A DNA stretch of 64,000 nt from an uncultured Lachnospiraceae bacterium (lineage in GTDB: Bacteria; Bacillota; Clostridia; Lachnospirales; Lachnospiraceae). Positions 34,885 through 43,941 of this stretch are shown here, piece after piece (the first letter of the stretch is position 1; the number at the start of each line of letters is the position of its first letter). Made by a program: the position numbers and the translations under genes. The stretch covers positions 186,001 through 250,000 of the forward strand of contig CALWPY010000002.1 of NCBI GenBank assembly GCA_944383545.1. The letters are read 5' to 3'. The notes under the pieces are model-generated. The model did no database searches, was not told the DNA's origin, and saw only the letters and a list, made by a program, of their open reading frames with translations.

Positions 34885-37881
34885 TTACTCTTCTACCCCC
34901 TCTGTATCATTTTCTCTTTCCGGGTCAGATTCTACTTTATCTTCCCTCATATCATTTTCTTCGCTTTTCTCTTCCTTATCTTCCTCTTCTTTTTCCTCCC
35001 CGCTCATAACAAGTGATTCGCCAAGCGGAAATCCTACAACTGCCTTAAACAGGTCACCCTCGATAAAGAGTTCAAAGGAGCCTTTATGCAATTCTGTGAG
35101 ATTTTTTGCTATGGAAAGTCCCAGTCCGCTTCCTTCCGTGGTACGAGATGTGTCTCCCCTTACAAATCGTTCCGTAAGCTCATCAGGACTTATATTAAGC
35201 GGCGCTTCGCTTATATTTTTTATTACTACATATGCCTTATTTTCCTTTACAAAAACATCCATATATATTCTTGTTCCGGGCATTGCATACTTGTAGGCAT
35301 TTTGAAAGAGATTTTCTATAACCCTGAATACCCTGCGTCCGTCAGCATATATAACTATGCTTTCATCCGGAATATTTTGAATCAGCATAAGGTTTCTGGA
35401 TAAAAACTTATCCTCAAACTCACCAACCGCCTGATTTAAGAGCTCCGCAAAATCAATGTTCATACACTCAAGCACTATGTTACCCGTACTTGCCTTTGAA
35501 ACTTCCACAAGATCTTCCGTAAGCTGTTTTAATCTGTGAGATTTTTGGTCTAAGACATCCAGATATTCCTTAACCTTAGGATTACTGATATCTTCCCTCT
35601 TAAGTAAATCCACATAATTAATAATGGAAGTAAGGGGTGTTTTTATGTCATGACTCACGTTTGTTATAAGCTCCGCCTTCATCCTTTCATCTCTTATGCT
35701 CACTTCGACTGCTTTTTGGAGACCTTCTCTTATGGAATTTACGGATTCACCTACATCCCTGCAGTTACCCTCCAGATTTTCCAAAGGAATTTTTGTATCT
35801 ATTTCTCCGGCTGCTATTTTTCTTGTTCCCTTTAAAACAATATCTATACCTAAAGCATATTTTATAATCGGCAAAAGGAAAAATATATCTCCTGCAATCG
35901 TTACTGCCGGTACAATAATGCAAAGCCACGATACCCCGTTTAGCAAGCCAATCCAAAATAAAGATACAAGAATGACATTTGCAGCTATTATTCCTATATA
36001 CTTAGATATTTCCAACCAACCCTTTCTTCCCGCATCGGTTAATACTTTTCTTAGTGAACGTATCCTGCACTTTATATAATTAAACAGCCTTACAAGCAGC
36101 AGTTCCTTTATTACAATATGCTTTTTACATCTCTTAACCACGCTCAGATAAGCCATAAGAATAATTATATATAATATAATTGAATATATTGATATTATCG
36201 GAACAACTATAAAGCTGTTTAACAGTATTTCAGTAAGTGTCAGATTATATCCCATTGCAAATGGTAATATAATCATTACTACTATTAAAGCCAGAATCAA
36301 TTCTAGTGGTATTCTGTCAAACCATGTCACAGTAATATCTTCACTGACATATTTTACGGTACTTTCTTCTCCATATTCTTTAATTACCTTTCTGCCTGAT
36401 ACATGAGTCAGATAAATAACAGAAATAAGTGCCAATATTACTGAAACAATTAAAACAGTTCTCATCTGTTCATAATATTGACAGAGATTAAACATAAACT
36501 GCCTGATGTAAAAGTAATTACCTCCATCAGTGGTCATTATATTATATCCTATATATACCCTTGTCCCCGCAGGCAGATTCCAATTCTCAAAAAGAACATC
36601 ATCCCATAGAAATTCTCCGTATGCATAAAGATTTCCATCCTGCTTATAATAGCTGTCTTCTTCTATATAATCAGAGGCTATGTTAAACCCTACAACGGTA
36701 TCAAAATTGTTTTTCATAAGAGTTATATATTCTGAAGATGACGGGGTATCACTATTAACATATTGAAGATAGTAATCATCCAGATTTGTAAGACTTTCAT
36801 AGCTTCCGCCATTTTCCACCGGAAATGTAATAAAATAATATGTTGAGTCATATGTCCCCTCCTCAAAAAGGTTCTGTATATTCATAAGGGATTCCAGCTC
36901 ATTCTGGCTGTAACGGCATCTTACAACAGACTCAAGGTCATGGAACTGTGGTGCCAAAAGGATGGCACGGTCAAACATTTCTGTATCATCGCCATTGGCA
37001 TAATTTTCAATAAAGCTGTACGGAATATATATATACTCAGACCTGTATATATCTTCCTCGCCAAACCAGCCCATATTACTGTTATAGAAAAGTGCATCAT
37101 CATACGAATAAACAAAAACCTGGTCTTCATATTTATATATCAGACAATCTCCGAATTCACTGTCAATTGTTATATCATATCTCCACTTACCTTCCTCATT
37201 CATATATGTATCTAAGATATTCGGTTCGTTATAATCATTGACAAGATAAGTTTCGTATAAATCATTCATTGATATATCGTTATTATTTTCCTGCGTATAT
37301 GTATTTACAATGTCCATAAACTCTTCTGCCGTAACGCATAAAAATCTTTCTTCATAGGCATATTCGCTTTCAAGTTCAGCCGTACTGTAATCTATATCAT
37401 ATGCTTCACTGCTATCATATAAATCTGCCTCTATAATATCCTGAGTCGCTGATGCTTCTGTGGCAGCTTCATCACTATTATATACATAAGAGCCATTAAC
37501 ATCATCATAATAGTAATATGTCGGCTCCTCATTCAACACATCAAAAAGGTCTATGCCATACCAGTCACAAATATTACTCAGATTGTATGTGTAAGTATCA
37601 TGATTGTCATAATACTCAAATGTAATATTTTTATATGGCTGTACTTCGTATAAATACTGAACTGCCTCAAGCATACTAAACATGTCATAGCTTACCACTT
37701 CAGAAAAGTCATCCGTCATCATATAACTGTCATAATTACTGATATTTTTTGCGCCAAAAACCTCATCCTTATATACAATAATCACAGATGCCGCTGCCGC
37801 ACAAAATATGGAAGCAAACAAAATAATTCCTGCCAGTACTTTAAGCGCTTTTGAATAAATAAAAGTTTTTCTCTTTTTCAT
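34885..37881 (-). CDS. Large sensor histidine kinase
   Basis: A 998-residue kinase. Membrane helix 1 (AGIILFASIFCAAAASVII) is followed by a very acidic, Tyr-rich extracellular region of about 430 residues, then about five membrane helices (470-690). After these come a HAMP-like segment (KGTRKIAAGEIDTKIPLENL), the phosphoacceptor NVSHDIKTPLTSIINY, the N box NLFQNAYKYAM and the G2 box GSGLGLSIAKNL. The usual D-x-G-x-G box is replaced by VVIKNISEAPLN, as in some Lachnospiraceae kinases. The last 40 residues are almost all Glu, Asp and Lys. It lies 18 bases after its regulator gene. The stimulus is unknown. Confidence 0.9.
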   Translation of the reverse strand: MKKRKTFIYSKALKVLAGIILFASIFCAAAASVIIVYKDEVFGAKNISNYDSYMMTDDFSEVVSYDMFSMLEAVQYLYEVQPYKNITFEYYDNHDTYTYNLSNICDWYGIDLFDVLNEEPTYYYYDDVNGSYVYNSDEAATEASATQDIIEADLYDSSEAYDIDYSTAELESEYAYEERFLCVTAEEFMDIVNTYTQENNNDISMNDLYETYLVNDYNEPNILDTYMNEEGKWRYDITIDSEFGDCLIYKYEDQVFVYSYDDALFYNSNMGWFGEEDIYRSEYIYIPYSFIENYANGDDTEMFDRAILLAPQFHDLESVVRCRYSQNELESLMNIQNLFEEGTYDSTYYFITFPVENGGSYESLTNLDDYYLQYVNSDTPSSSEYITLMKNNFDTVVGFNIASDYIEEDSYYKQDGNLYAYGEFLWDDVLFENWNLPAGTRVYIGYNIMTTDGGNYFYIRQFMFNLCQYYEQMRTVLIVSVILALISVIYLTHVSGRKVIKEYGEESTVKYVSEDITVTWFDRIPLELILALIVVMIILPFAMGYNLTLTEILLNSFIVVPIISIYSIILYIIILMAYLSVVKRCKKHIVIKELLLVRLFNYIKCRIRSLRKVLTDAGRKGWLEISKYIGIIAANVILVSLFWIGLLNGVSWLCIIVPAVTIAGDIFFLLPIIKYALGIDIVLKGTRKIAAGEIDTKIPLENLEGNCRDVGESVNSIREGLQKAVEVSIRDERMKAELITNVSHDIKTPLTSIINYVDLLKREDISNPKVKEYLDVLDQKSHRLKQLTEDLVEVSKASTGNIVLECMNIDFAELLNQAVGEFEDKFLSRNLMLIQNIPDESIVIYADGRRVFRVIENLFQNAYKYAMPGTRIYMDVFVKENKAYVVIKNISEAPLNISPDELTERFVRGDTSRTTEGSGLGLSIAKNLTELHKGSFELFIEGDLFKAVVGFPLGESLVMSGEEKEEEDKEEKSEENDMREDKVESDPERENDTEGVEE

Positions 37882-37899
37882 GTAAGTATTTCCTCTATA

Positions 37900-38598
37900 C
37901 TAATCAAATTTTTCAAGCTTATATCCCTGACCCCATACAACCTTTAAATATCTCGGCTCTTTAGGATTTATTTCAATCTTTTCTCTTATATGTCTTATAT
38001 GAACGGCTATTATATTATCATACCCGATTGCATCCTCATTCCATACTGATTCATAAAGCTTACTGGTACTGAATACTTTTCCCCTGTTTTCCATTAGGAA
38101 TTTTAAAATCTGATATTCTATGGGAGTAAGCTTCACTATTTCTCCGTCAACCATAACCTCTTTCTTATTATCATCAATCACAAGTCCGCCGTTTATGTAA
38201 ACACCATCTTCATCCATCGTCTTCATATTTCCGAGTTCCGTGTAACGCCTGAGCTGGGATTTCACCCTCGCCACAAGTTCCAGAGGATTAAACGGCTTGG
38301 TCACATAGTCATCTGCGCCAACATTAAGTCCCAGTATTTTATCATTATCCTCAGATTTTGCAGAAAGGAGTATCACCGGAATATTACTTTTTTCCCTAAG
38401 AGCAAGTGTTGCTCTCAGTCCGTCCATCCTCGGCATCATTATATCCATAATCAAAAGATGAATCTGATACTGCTTCATCTTTTCCAAAGCTTCCATGCCA
38501 TCATAGGCTTTAATTACGTTATAGCCTTCAGTTACAAGATAAATTCCAATCGCCTCTACAATTTCTTTATCATCATCACAAATAAGTATATTATACAT
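37900..38598 (-). CDS. Response regulator, OmpR/PhoB family
   Basis: The 232-residue regulator has a receiver (ICDDDKEIVEAI, phosphoacceptor Asp in LLIMDIMMPRMDG, Lys in YVTKPFNP) and a winged helix (KLTPIEYQILKFLMENRGKV ... VHIRHIREKIEINPKEPRYL) ending VVWGQGYKLE. It is VanR/WalR-like in sequence style. GGAG lies five bases before the ATG. It is co-transcribed with the large kinase; targets are unknown, with the small acidic membrane protein upstream being a candidate. Confidence 0.93.
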   Translation of the reverse strand: MYNILICDDDKEIVEAIGIYLVTEGYNVIKAYDGMEALEKMKQYQIHLLIMDIMMPRMDGLRATLALREKSNIPVILLSAKSEDNDKILGLNVGADDYVTKPFNPLELVARVKSQLRRYTELGNMKTMDEDGVYINGGLVIDDNKKEVMVDGEIVKLTPIEYQILKFLMENRGKVFSTSKLYESVWNEDAIGYDNIIAVHIRHIREKIEINPKEPRYLKVVWGQGYKLEKFD

Positions 38599-38700
38599 AT
38601 TTTCTCCATCCTTCAGAAGTTTTGTTTTCCCCTAAAATACATATTAATATTTTTATCTTAAGAAAAAAGAGAATAAATTCTTAAGATTTTATGAAAAAGA

Positions 38701-38735
38701 AAAGGACATCTCCCACAAGTGCGGCAGTGTCCTTT
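38701..38735 (-). terminator. Terminator of the small acidic protein gene
   Basis: An 8-bp stem (AAAGGACA / TGTCCTTT) is followed on the minus strand by TCTTTTTC. A T-poor tail on plus makes it mainly unidirectional. Confidence 0.7.
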
Positions 38736-38797
38736 TCATTAAGTGTATTACTCCGGCATCATATTTTTATAATGCCTTCAGCGTGATATTATTACTA

Positions 38798-39052
38798 CTA
38801 TGCTTCTTCACTTGCAGTTTCAGGCTTTACATCCTCTGTAATCTCCTGATCTTCTTCAAAGAAATCATCATCAAAATCATCATCAAAATCATCAAAATCA
38901 TCCAGATAATCAGGTGTAAGATACTTATAAACTGCAACTGCAATAGCAACAATTATAGTAATTATACCTACAACAAGTGCAACTGAAAGAATCGCATTTT
39001 TTGCTCCTTCAACACAGTCATCGTCTTTTACTACTTTAACTTCATCTTTCAT
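38798..39052 (-). CDS. Small single-pass membrane protein with Asp-rich repeat
   Basis: The 84-residue protein has a short charged start (MKDEVKVVKDDD), one membrane helix (ILSVALVVGIITIIVAIAVA) and a cytoplasmic tail containing DDFDDFDDDFDDDFFEEDQE, followed by a Glu-rich end. The Asp/Phe stretch comes from tandem TCATCA-type units on plus. GAAGG lies eight bases before the ATG, chosen over a TTG two codons earlier. It is monocistronic, upstream of a two-component system. No family name is known to me. Confidence 0.7.
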   Translation of the reverse strand: MKDEVKVVKDDDCVEGAKNAILSVALVVGIITIIVAIAVAVYKYLTPDYLDDFDDFDDDFDDDFFEEDQEITEDVKPETASEEA

Positions 39053-39177
39053 ACTCAAACCCTTCCTTTCCTAACTTAGAACATCCGGCAATCCGTAGTG
39101 TCGTATGTTAATGTAATTAGTATATCACACCTACTGTTATTATTCCACAAAAAAAAGATTAAATTATATTAATTTTG

Positions 39178-41406
39178 TTAAAGTTTTTTTAATTTTGCAA
39201 GGGAGGCAAACATTTTTTTCTCACCGACTCTTTCAAAGTCAACTGTCACCTCATAATCCTTGCCGCCCTTTACCATTTCTTTAACCGTGCCCTTACCAAA
39301 TTTTATATGTTTTACGGTATCTCCTACCTGATAATTAATGGCAACATCACCCGGCATGCCTTTTGATATTTCAGGAGAAGACATGGTATAAGCAGGCTTT
39401 TTATATACACCTGCATAAGGCTTTTCCTTCTTAATTGAAAACGGAGCATCATACTTACTGCCGGTACTTTCCTGTCTTAATATGGCATTTCCTTTACGTT
39501 CTATAAGGTTTGCAGGAATTTCATCAATAAATCTTGATACTTTGGAATACATTTTTGTACCCCTGAGCATCCTTACTGTCGCCGCACTTAAATTAAGTTC
39601 CTTCATGGCTCTTGTTATTCCCACGTAACAGAGTCTTCTTTCTTCCTCTAAATCATCAGGGTCATCAGAACATGTTGCCATGCTGCTCGGGAAAAGACCT
39701 TCTTCCATTCCTACCATATAGACATAAGGAAACTCCAACCCCTTTGCACTGTGAAGCGTCATAAGAGTAACCTGATTTCCATCTCCGTCATCATCTGCGG
39801 CATCAGCAACAAGTGCTATTTCTTCAAGGAGTTCAGTAAGATTTGGATTTTCTGCTTCCTCCTCATATGAAACCACTTTATTTCTCAATTCTTCAATATT
39901 ATCCAGCCTTGCCCTTGCTTCATCAGTATTTTCTGCTTCCAGATTCATTTTATATCCTGTTTTTTCAAGAATCATATCAAAAAGCTCTGTAAGGTCATTA
40001 CTTCCTGCCATAAGCCTTAGTTCGTCCATAAGGTCCGTAAAAACCTTTATCTTTGCAGCAGCACGCTGAAGTCCGGGAATTTCTTCCGCCATAAGAAGCG
40101 CATCATAGAGATTCATGTCATTTGATATGGCAAATTCCTGTGCCTTATTTACAGTAGTATCTCCTATTCCTCTTCTCGGCTCATTGATAATTCTTCTAAG
40201 AGCTATATCGTCTGCCGGATTATTTATCACCTTGAGGTAACTTATTATGTCCTGTATTTCCTTCCTCTGATAGAAATTTGTTCCCCCATAAAGTCTGTAA
40301 GGAATATTTGCATAAATAAGTTTTTCTTCCAGTATTCTGGACTGATTGTTTGTCCTGTATAAAATTGCAATGTCACTTAATGAAACTCCGATTCTCTTTT
40401 TGGAAGCAATGTCACTGACTACACTTTCTGCCTCCTGATATTCATTATCGTATTCCGTAAACTGAAGCTTCGCCCCGTCTTCTTTATCAGTCCAGAGCCT
40501 TTTGTCCTTGCGTCCCTCATTATTTGCTATAACTCCGTTTGCGGCATTGAGAATATTTGCAGTTGAACGATAATTCTGTTCCAGCTTTACAACCTTTGCA
40601 TCAGGATATTCTTCCTCAAAATTAAGGATATTATAAATATTTGCACCCCTGAACTTATAAATAGACTGGTCATCATCACCCACCACACATAAATTTCTGT
40701 AACGTGCAGCCAGCATTTTGACCAAAAGAAACTGGGTATGGTTTGTATCCTGATACTCGTCCACCATTATATACTTAAATCTTTCCTGATAAATCCTTAG
40801 TGTTTCAGGCGAATGTTCAAAAAGCTCAATGGTTTTAAAAATAAGGTCATCAAAATCCAATGTATTATTATTTTTTAATCTCTTCTGATATTCACGGTAT
40901 ATGTTGGCAATCTGCTGATTTCTGTAATTTGCAGGATTTTGTTTTTCAAATTCATCCGGACCTATGTACTGTTCCTTAGCCTTGGAAATTATATTCAGCA
41001 TTTCACGCTCAGGATACATCTTTGCATCAAGATTTAAAAGTTTTAAAACTTCCTTCATTACGGTTTTCTGTTCGCTTGTATCATATATGGTAAAATTATT
41101 CTTTCCGCCGATTTCATCGAAGTGTCTTCTGAGTATTCTTACACACATGGAATGAAATGTACTCACCCATATACTTTCAGAGCCAAATCCAACCAAAGCA
41201 TCCACTCTTTCACGCATCTCTTTTGCAGCCTTATTTGTAAATGTTATCGCCAGTATGTTAAACGGATTCACTGACAACTCATCAATAAGATACGCTATTC
41301 TGTGTGTTATAACCCTTGTTTTTCCCGAGCCTGCCCCTGCCAGAATAAGCAGAGGCCCGTCGGTATAACAACAGGCCTCCATTTGTTCTTTATTAAGAGT
41401 TCCCAT
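39178..41406 (-). CDS. pcrA: ATP-dependent DNA helicase PcrA/UvrD
   Basis: The 742-residue SF1A helicase has Walker A LAGAGSGKTRVITHR, motif Ia AITFTNKAAKEMRER, motif II VDEYQDTN, motif III GDDDQSIYKFRGA, motif IV LEQNYRS, motif V VTLMTLHSAKGLEF and motif VI RRLCYVGITRA. The C-terminal 60 residues form the Tudor-like domain that contacts RNA polymerase (VGDTVKHIKFGKGTVKEM). It unwinds 3'-5' in repair and plasmid replication. Its ATG overlaps the pspA stop (TAATG), an unusual pairing. Confidence 0.95.
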   Translation of the reverse strand: MGTLNKEQMEACCYTDGPLLILAGAGSGKTRVITHRIAYLIDELSVNPFNILAITFTNKAAKEMRERVDALVGFGSESIWVSTFHSMCVRILRRHFDEIGGKNNFTIYDTSEQKTVMKEVLKLLNLDAKMYPEREMLNIISKAKEQYIGPDEFEKQNPANYRNQQIANIYREYQKRLKNNNTLDFDDLIFKTIELFEHSPETLRIYQERFKYIMVDEYQDTNHTQFLLVKMLAARYRNLCVVGDDDQSIYKFRGANIYNILNFEEEYPDAKVVKLEQNYRSTANILNAANGVIANNEGRKDKRLWTDKEDGAKLQFTEYDNEYQEAESVVSDIASKKRIGVSLSDIAILYRTNNQSRILEEKLIYANIPYRLYGGTNFYQRKEIQDIISYLKVINNPADDIALRRIINEPRRGIGDTTVNKAQEFAISNDMNLYDALLMAEEIPGLQRAAAKIKVFTDLMDELRLMAGSNDLTELFDMILEKTGYKMNLEAENTDEARARLDNIEELRNKVVSYEEEAENPNLTELLEEIALVADAADDDGDGNQVTLMTLHSAKGLEFPYVYMVGMEEGLFPSSMATCSDDPDDLEEERRLCYVGITRAMKELNLSAATVRMLRGTKMYSKVSRFIDEIPANLIERKGNAILRQESTGSKYDAPFSIKKEKPYAGVYKKPAYTMSSPEISKGMPGDVAINYQVGDTVKHIKFGKGTVKEMVKGGKDYEVTVDFERVGEKKMFASLAKLKKL

Positions 41407-42098
41407 TACTCTTTTGAAGTAACTCCAAGCTTTGCTTTAAGTGCTTCGAGCTCGTCCTGAACGGCTGCATCAGGAGTGGCGTCATACTTTGATGCAAGTG
41501 CATCTACTGTGCTGTCCTCAACTGATTTATTTAATTCAGACATTGCATTTGCCTTATCGAGCATGCTGTTTGCCTTTGCTTCCATTCTTTCAAAGGCCGC
41601 CATACTTGAAGCCGAATCGCCCACAGATGAAGTAAGCTTGTTCATTCTTTCCTGTGTCTTTGCAACCTTTATCTTTGCTTTTATTGCATCTCTTCTGGCA
41701 TTAAGTTCATTTATATCATTAACAAGCTTGTCATGCATTTGTCTCATCTTCATGGCATTTGCAGCTGCCACGTCATATGTCTGCTGAAGACTGGCCTGCT
41801 TGGCAGTAAGCTGATTTTTTTCCTGAAGGAACTTCATTGCATCATCTTCATTTCCTGCAAGCACTGCTTTTTCAGCATACTTCTGCATTTTCTCTATTTC
41901 TTCATTACATGCCTCAAGCTCTCTCTTGCATCTCTGCTCATCAGCCATAACCTCTGCCGTCTCAGCCTTGACCTTACCTAAATCATTTGTGAGATTTCTC
42001 ATGGTCTGGTCAATCATCTTCTCAGGGTCCTCTGCTTTATCAAGCAATGCATTGATATTTGCCGCCATGATATCTTTAAATCTTGTTAATATACCCAT
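41406..42098 (-). CDS. PspA/IM30 family membrane-stress protein
   Basis: The 230-residue, almost wholly helical protein begins MGILTRFKDIMAANINALLD and DPEKMIDQTMRNLTNDLGKV, the PspA/Vipp1 signature, with coiled-coil heptads through about residue 190. Family members polymerise on stressed membranes. GGAGGAG precedes the ATG, and a promoter lies at 42157-42186. No LiaR or PspF-type regulator is adjacent. It shares a TAATG overlap with pcrA. Confidence 0.92.
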   Translation of the reverse strand: MGILTRFKDIMAANINALLDKAEDPEKMIDQTMRNLTNDLGKVKAETAEVMADEQRCKRELEACNEEIEKMQKYAEKAVLAGNEDDAMKFLQEKNQLTAKQASLQQTYDVAAANAMKMRQMHDKLVNDINELNARRDAIKAKIKVAKTQERMNKLTSSVGDSASSMAAFERMEAKANSMLDKANAMSELNKSVEDSTVDALASKYDATPDAAVQDELEALKAKLGVTSKE

Positions 42099-42156
42099 AA
42101 ATACTACTCCTCCTTAAAATTATGTAATGTTTTTTCAATTTTCATACAACAAAGTG

Positions 42157-42186
42157 ATTATACCATTATAATATGTTTTATTACAA
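42157..42186 (-). promoter_or_regulatory. Promoter of the pspA-pcrA operon
   Basis: The minus strand has TTGTAA, an 18-base spacer and TATAAT, 59 bases before the ATG. Confidence 0.55.
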
Positions 42187-42213
42187 CACTTAAAATAACG
42201 ATAATAAATTTAT

Positions 42214-42729
42214 CTACATCTGTTTTAAGTATTCCTCATACTTTATATTTTCGAGTTTTTCCGCTTTTACAAGCACCATGTCCTCAAGTGACTTTGCATA
42301 CTCCGTCACCTTTTTGCTTAAATCCTCGTCAAATGCGCCGAGAATCTTTGCAGCCAGAAGACCTGCATTAAGTGCTCCGTTTATCGCAACCGTAGCTACC
42401 GGTATTCCCGGAGGCATCTGTACTATTGAATAAAGTGAATCAACTCCCCCGAGTGCCTTTGTCTGTACAGGAACTCCTATTACCGGAAGTTCCGTCATGG
42501 CTGCCGTCATTCCCGGAAGATGAGCAGCTCCACCCGCTCCGGCAATTATTACCTTTAATCCTCTTTCTTTTGCAGTCTTTGCATACTCATAAAGCCTGTC
42601 CGGCGTCCTGTGTGCCGAAACAATAGTAAGCTCATAAGATACTCCGAGTTCATCCAAAAGCTCTGCTGCCTTACTCATTACAGGAAGATCCGAATCACTT
42701 CCCATAATTATACCTACCTGTACGCCCAT
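42214..42729 (-). CDS. purE: N5-carboxyaminoimidazole ribonucleotide mutase
   Basis: A class I PurE of 171 residues: [30 protein letters not shown] (catalytic His) and [13 protein letters not shown]. It converts N5-CAIR made by PurK to CAIR in purine synthesis. It follows purK by 12 bases with a GGAGGAG site. The pair is separated from other pur genes in this window. Confidence 0.95.
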   Translation of the reverse strand: MGVQVGIIMGSDSDLPVMSKAAELLDELGVSYELTIVSAHRTPDRLYEYAKTAKERGLKVIIAGAGGAAHLPGMTAAMTELPVIGVPVQTKALGGVDSLYSIVQMPPGIPVATVAINGALNAGLLAAKILGAFDEDLSKKVTEYAKSLEDMVLVKAEKLENIKYEEYLKQM

Positions 42730-42741
42730 TTTTCTCCTCCT

Positions 42742-43878
42742 TTAATCACTGAAATATATTTTAGAATGTGCTTTTCTTGCCTTTTCAAGTGCCGCTTCAA
42801 CTGTTTCAGCTGTAACAGTAATATGTCCCATTTTTCTCCCTTTGGAAACAGTACTCTTTCCGTATATATGTACCTTGACATTTTCTCCGCAGAGATAAGC
42901 CTCTGTAAGTCCGTGCAGATTTGCCGCTGAGCTTCCCGTTCCTATGATATTTTTCATAACTACAGGCTTTATAAGTGATGTATCTCCGAGAGGCAGTCCG
43001 AGAATTGCCCTTATATGATTTTCATACTGGCTTGTAACGCATCCTTCTATTGTATAATGTCCTGAATTGTGAGGTCTCGGCGCCAGTTCATTCACAAGCA
43101 CCCTTCCATCCTTACATGCAAAAAGCTCAATGCAGAGCATTCCATATGCATTAAATGCCTTAACCGCACGTCTTGCAATATCCATCGCCTGTTCTTCGTG
43201 TGATTTTGTTATTGCCGCAGGCACAAGCGTTTCATCCAGTATGCTGTTCTTGTGATAATTTTCCGCAATAGGAAAAACTTTTATGTCTCCGTTTGTGCTC
43301 CTGCAGACAAGTACGGAAATTTCTTTTTCAAAATCAATACATTCCTCTGCCATAAGAGGAAGCCTGCCTGCTCCCAGTGCTTTATATGCAGCCTCATATT
43401 CATCATAATTATTTATTACATAATTTCCTTTTCCGTCATAACCTCCTGTACAGGTCTTAAGAATTACAGGAAAACCGTATTTTTCATGCGCAGACTTAAG
43501 TTCTTCTAAATTATTTATTTTGTGAAAATCAGGAACAGGAAGTCCGTGTTCCTTAAGCCATTTTTTCTGTTCGTATTTATTCTGAATGTGAAGCAGGGTT
43601 TCACTTGAAGGAAATACCTTGTGTCCCTCTTTTTCCATTACCTTAAGCGCCTCAACATTTATATGCTCAAATTCAAAAGTAACCACATCCACCTTTGAAG
43701 CAAGCTCAAGCATTGCATCCATGTCATCAAAGCCTGCCACTATATGCTCGTCTGCAATACTGTGTGCAGGACAGTCAGGCGCAGGGTCCATAATTACGAA
43801 ATAATAGTCCAGACGTTTAGCATCGAGTATCATCATCTTTCCAAGCTGTCCGCCGCCTACAATTCCTATTTTTCTCAT
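42742..43878 (-). CDS. purK: N5-carboxyaminoimidazole ribonucleotide synthase
   Basis: The 378-residue ATP-grasp enzyme begins RKIGIVGGGQLGKMMILDAK, has the ATP-grasp lysine loop ILKTCTGGYDGKGNYV, EKEISVLVCR, and the metal-binding end NELAPRPHNSGHYTIEGC. It carboxylates AIR with ATP and bicarbonate. AGAGG lies 11 bases before the ATG. Promoter at 43913-43941, inside the end of the pdp gene. Confidence 0.95.
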   Translation of the reverse strand: MRKIGIVGGGQLGKMMILDAKRLDYYFVIMDPAPDCPAHSIADEHIVAGFDDMDAMLELASKVDVVTFEFEHINVEALKVMEKEGHKVFPSSETLLHIQNKYEQKKWLKEHGLPVPDFHKINNLEELKSAHEKYGFPVILKTCTGGYDGKGNYVINNYDEYEAAYKALGAGRLPLMAEECIDFEKEISVLVCRSTNGDIKVFPIAENYHKNSILDETLVPAAITKSHEEQAMDIARRAVKAFNAYGMLCIELFACKDGRVLVNELAPRPHNSGHYTIEGCVTSQYENHIRAILGLPLGDTSLIKPVVMKNIIGTGSSAANLHGLTEAYLCGENVKVHIYGKSTVSKGRKMGHITVTAETVEAALEKARKAHSKIYFSD

Positions 43879-43912
43879 GTTAAATTACCTCTTAATCTTT
43901 CATATACTGCTT

Positions 43913-43941
43913 ATTTTAGCACAATATATATCAGCAGACAA
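43913..43941 (-). promoter_or_regulatory. Promoter of purK-purE
   Basis: The minus strand has TTGTCT, a 17-base spacer and TAAAAT; the -35 overlaps the last codons of pdp. Confidence 0.55.

Noticed and set aside
34874..35403. Ser-rich plus-strand frames opposite the sensor kinase end
   Set aside because: They mirror the acidic tail and kinase domain on the other strand.
38860..38905. Possible CRISPR-like short repeats
   Set aside because: The units are 9-12 bases, have no spacers and lie inside a coding frame.
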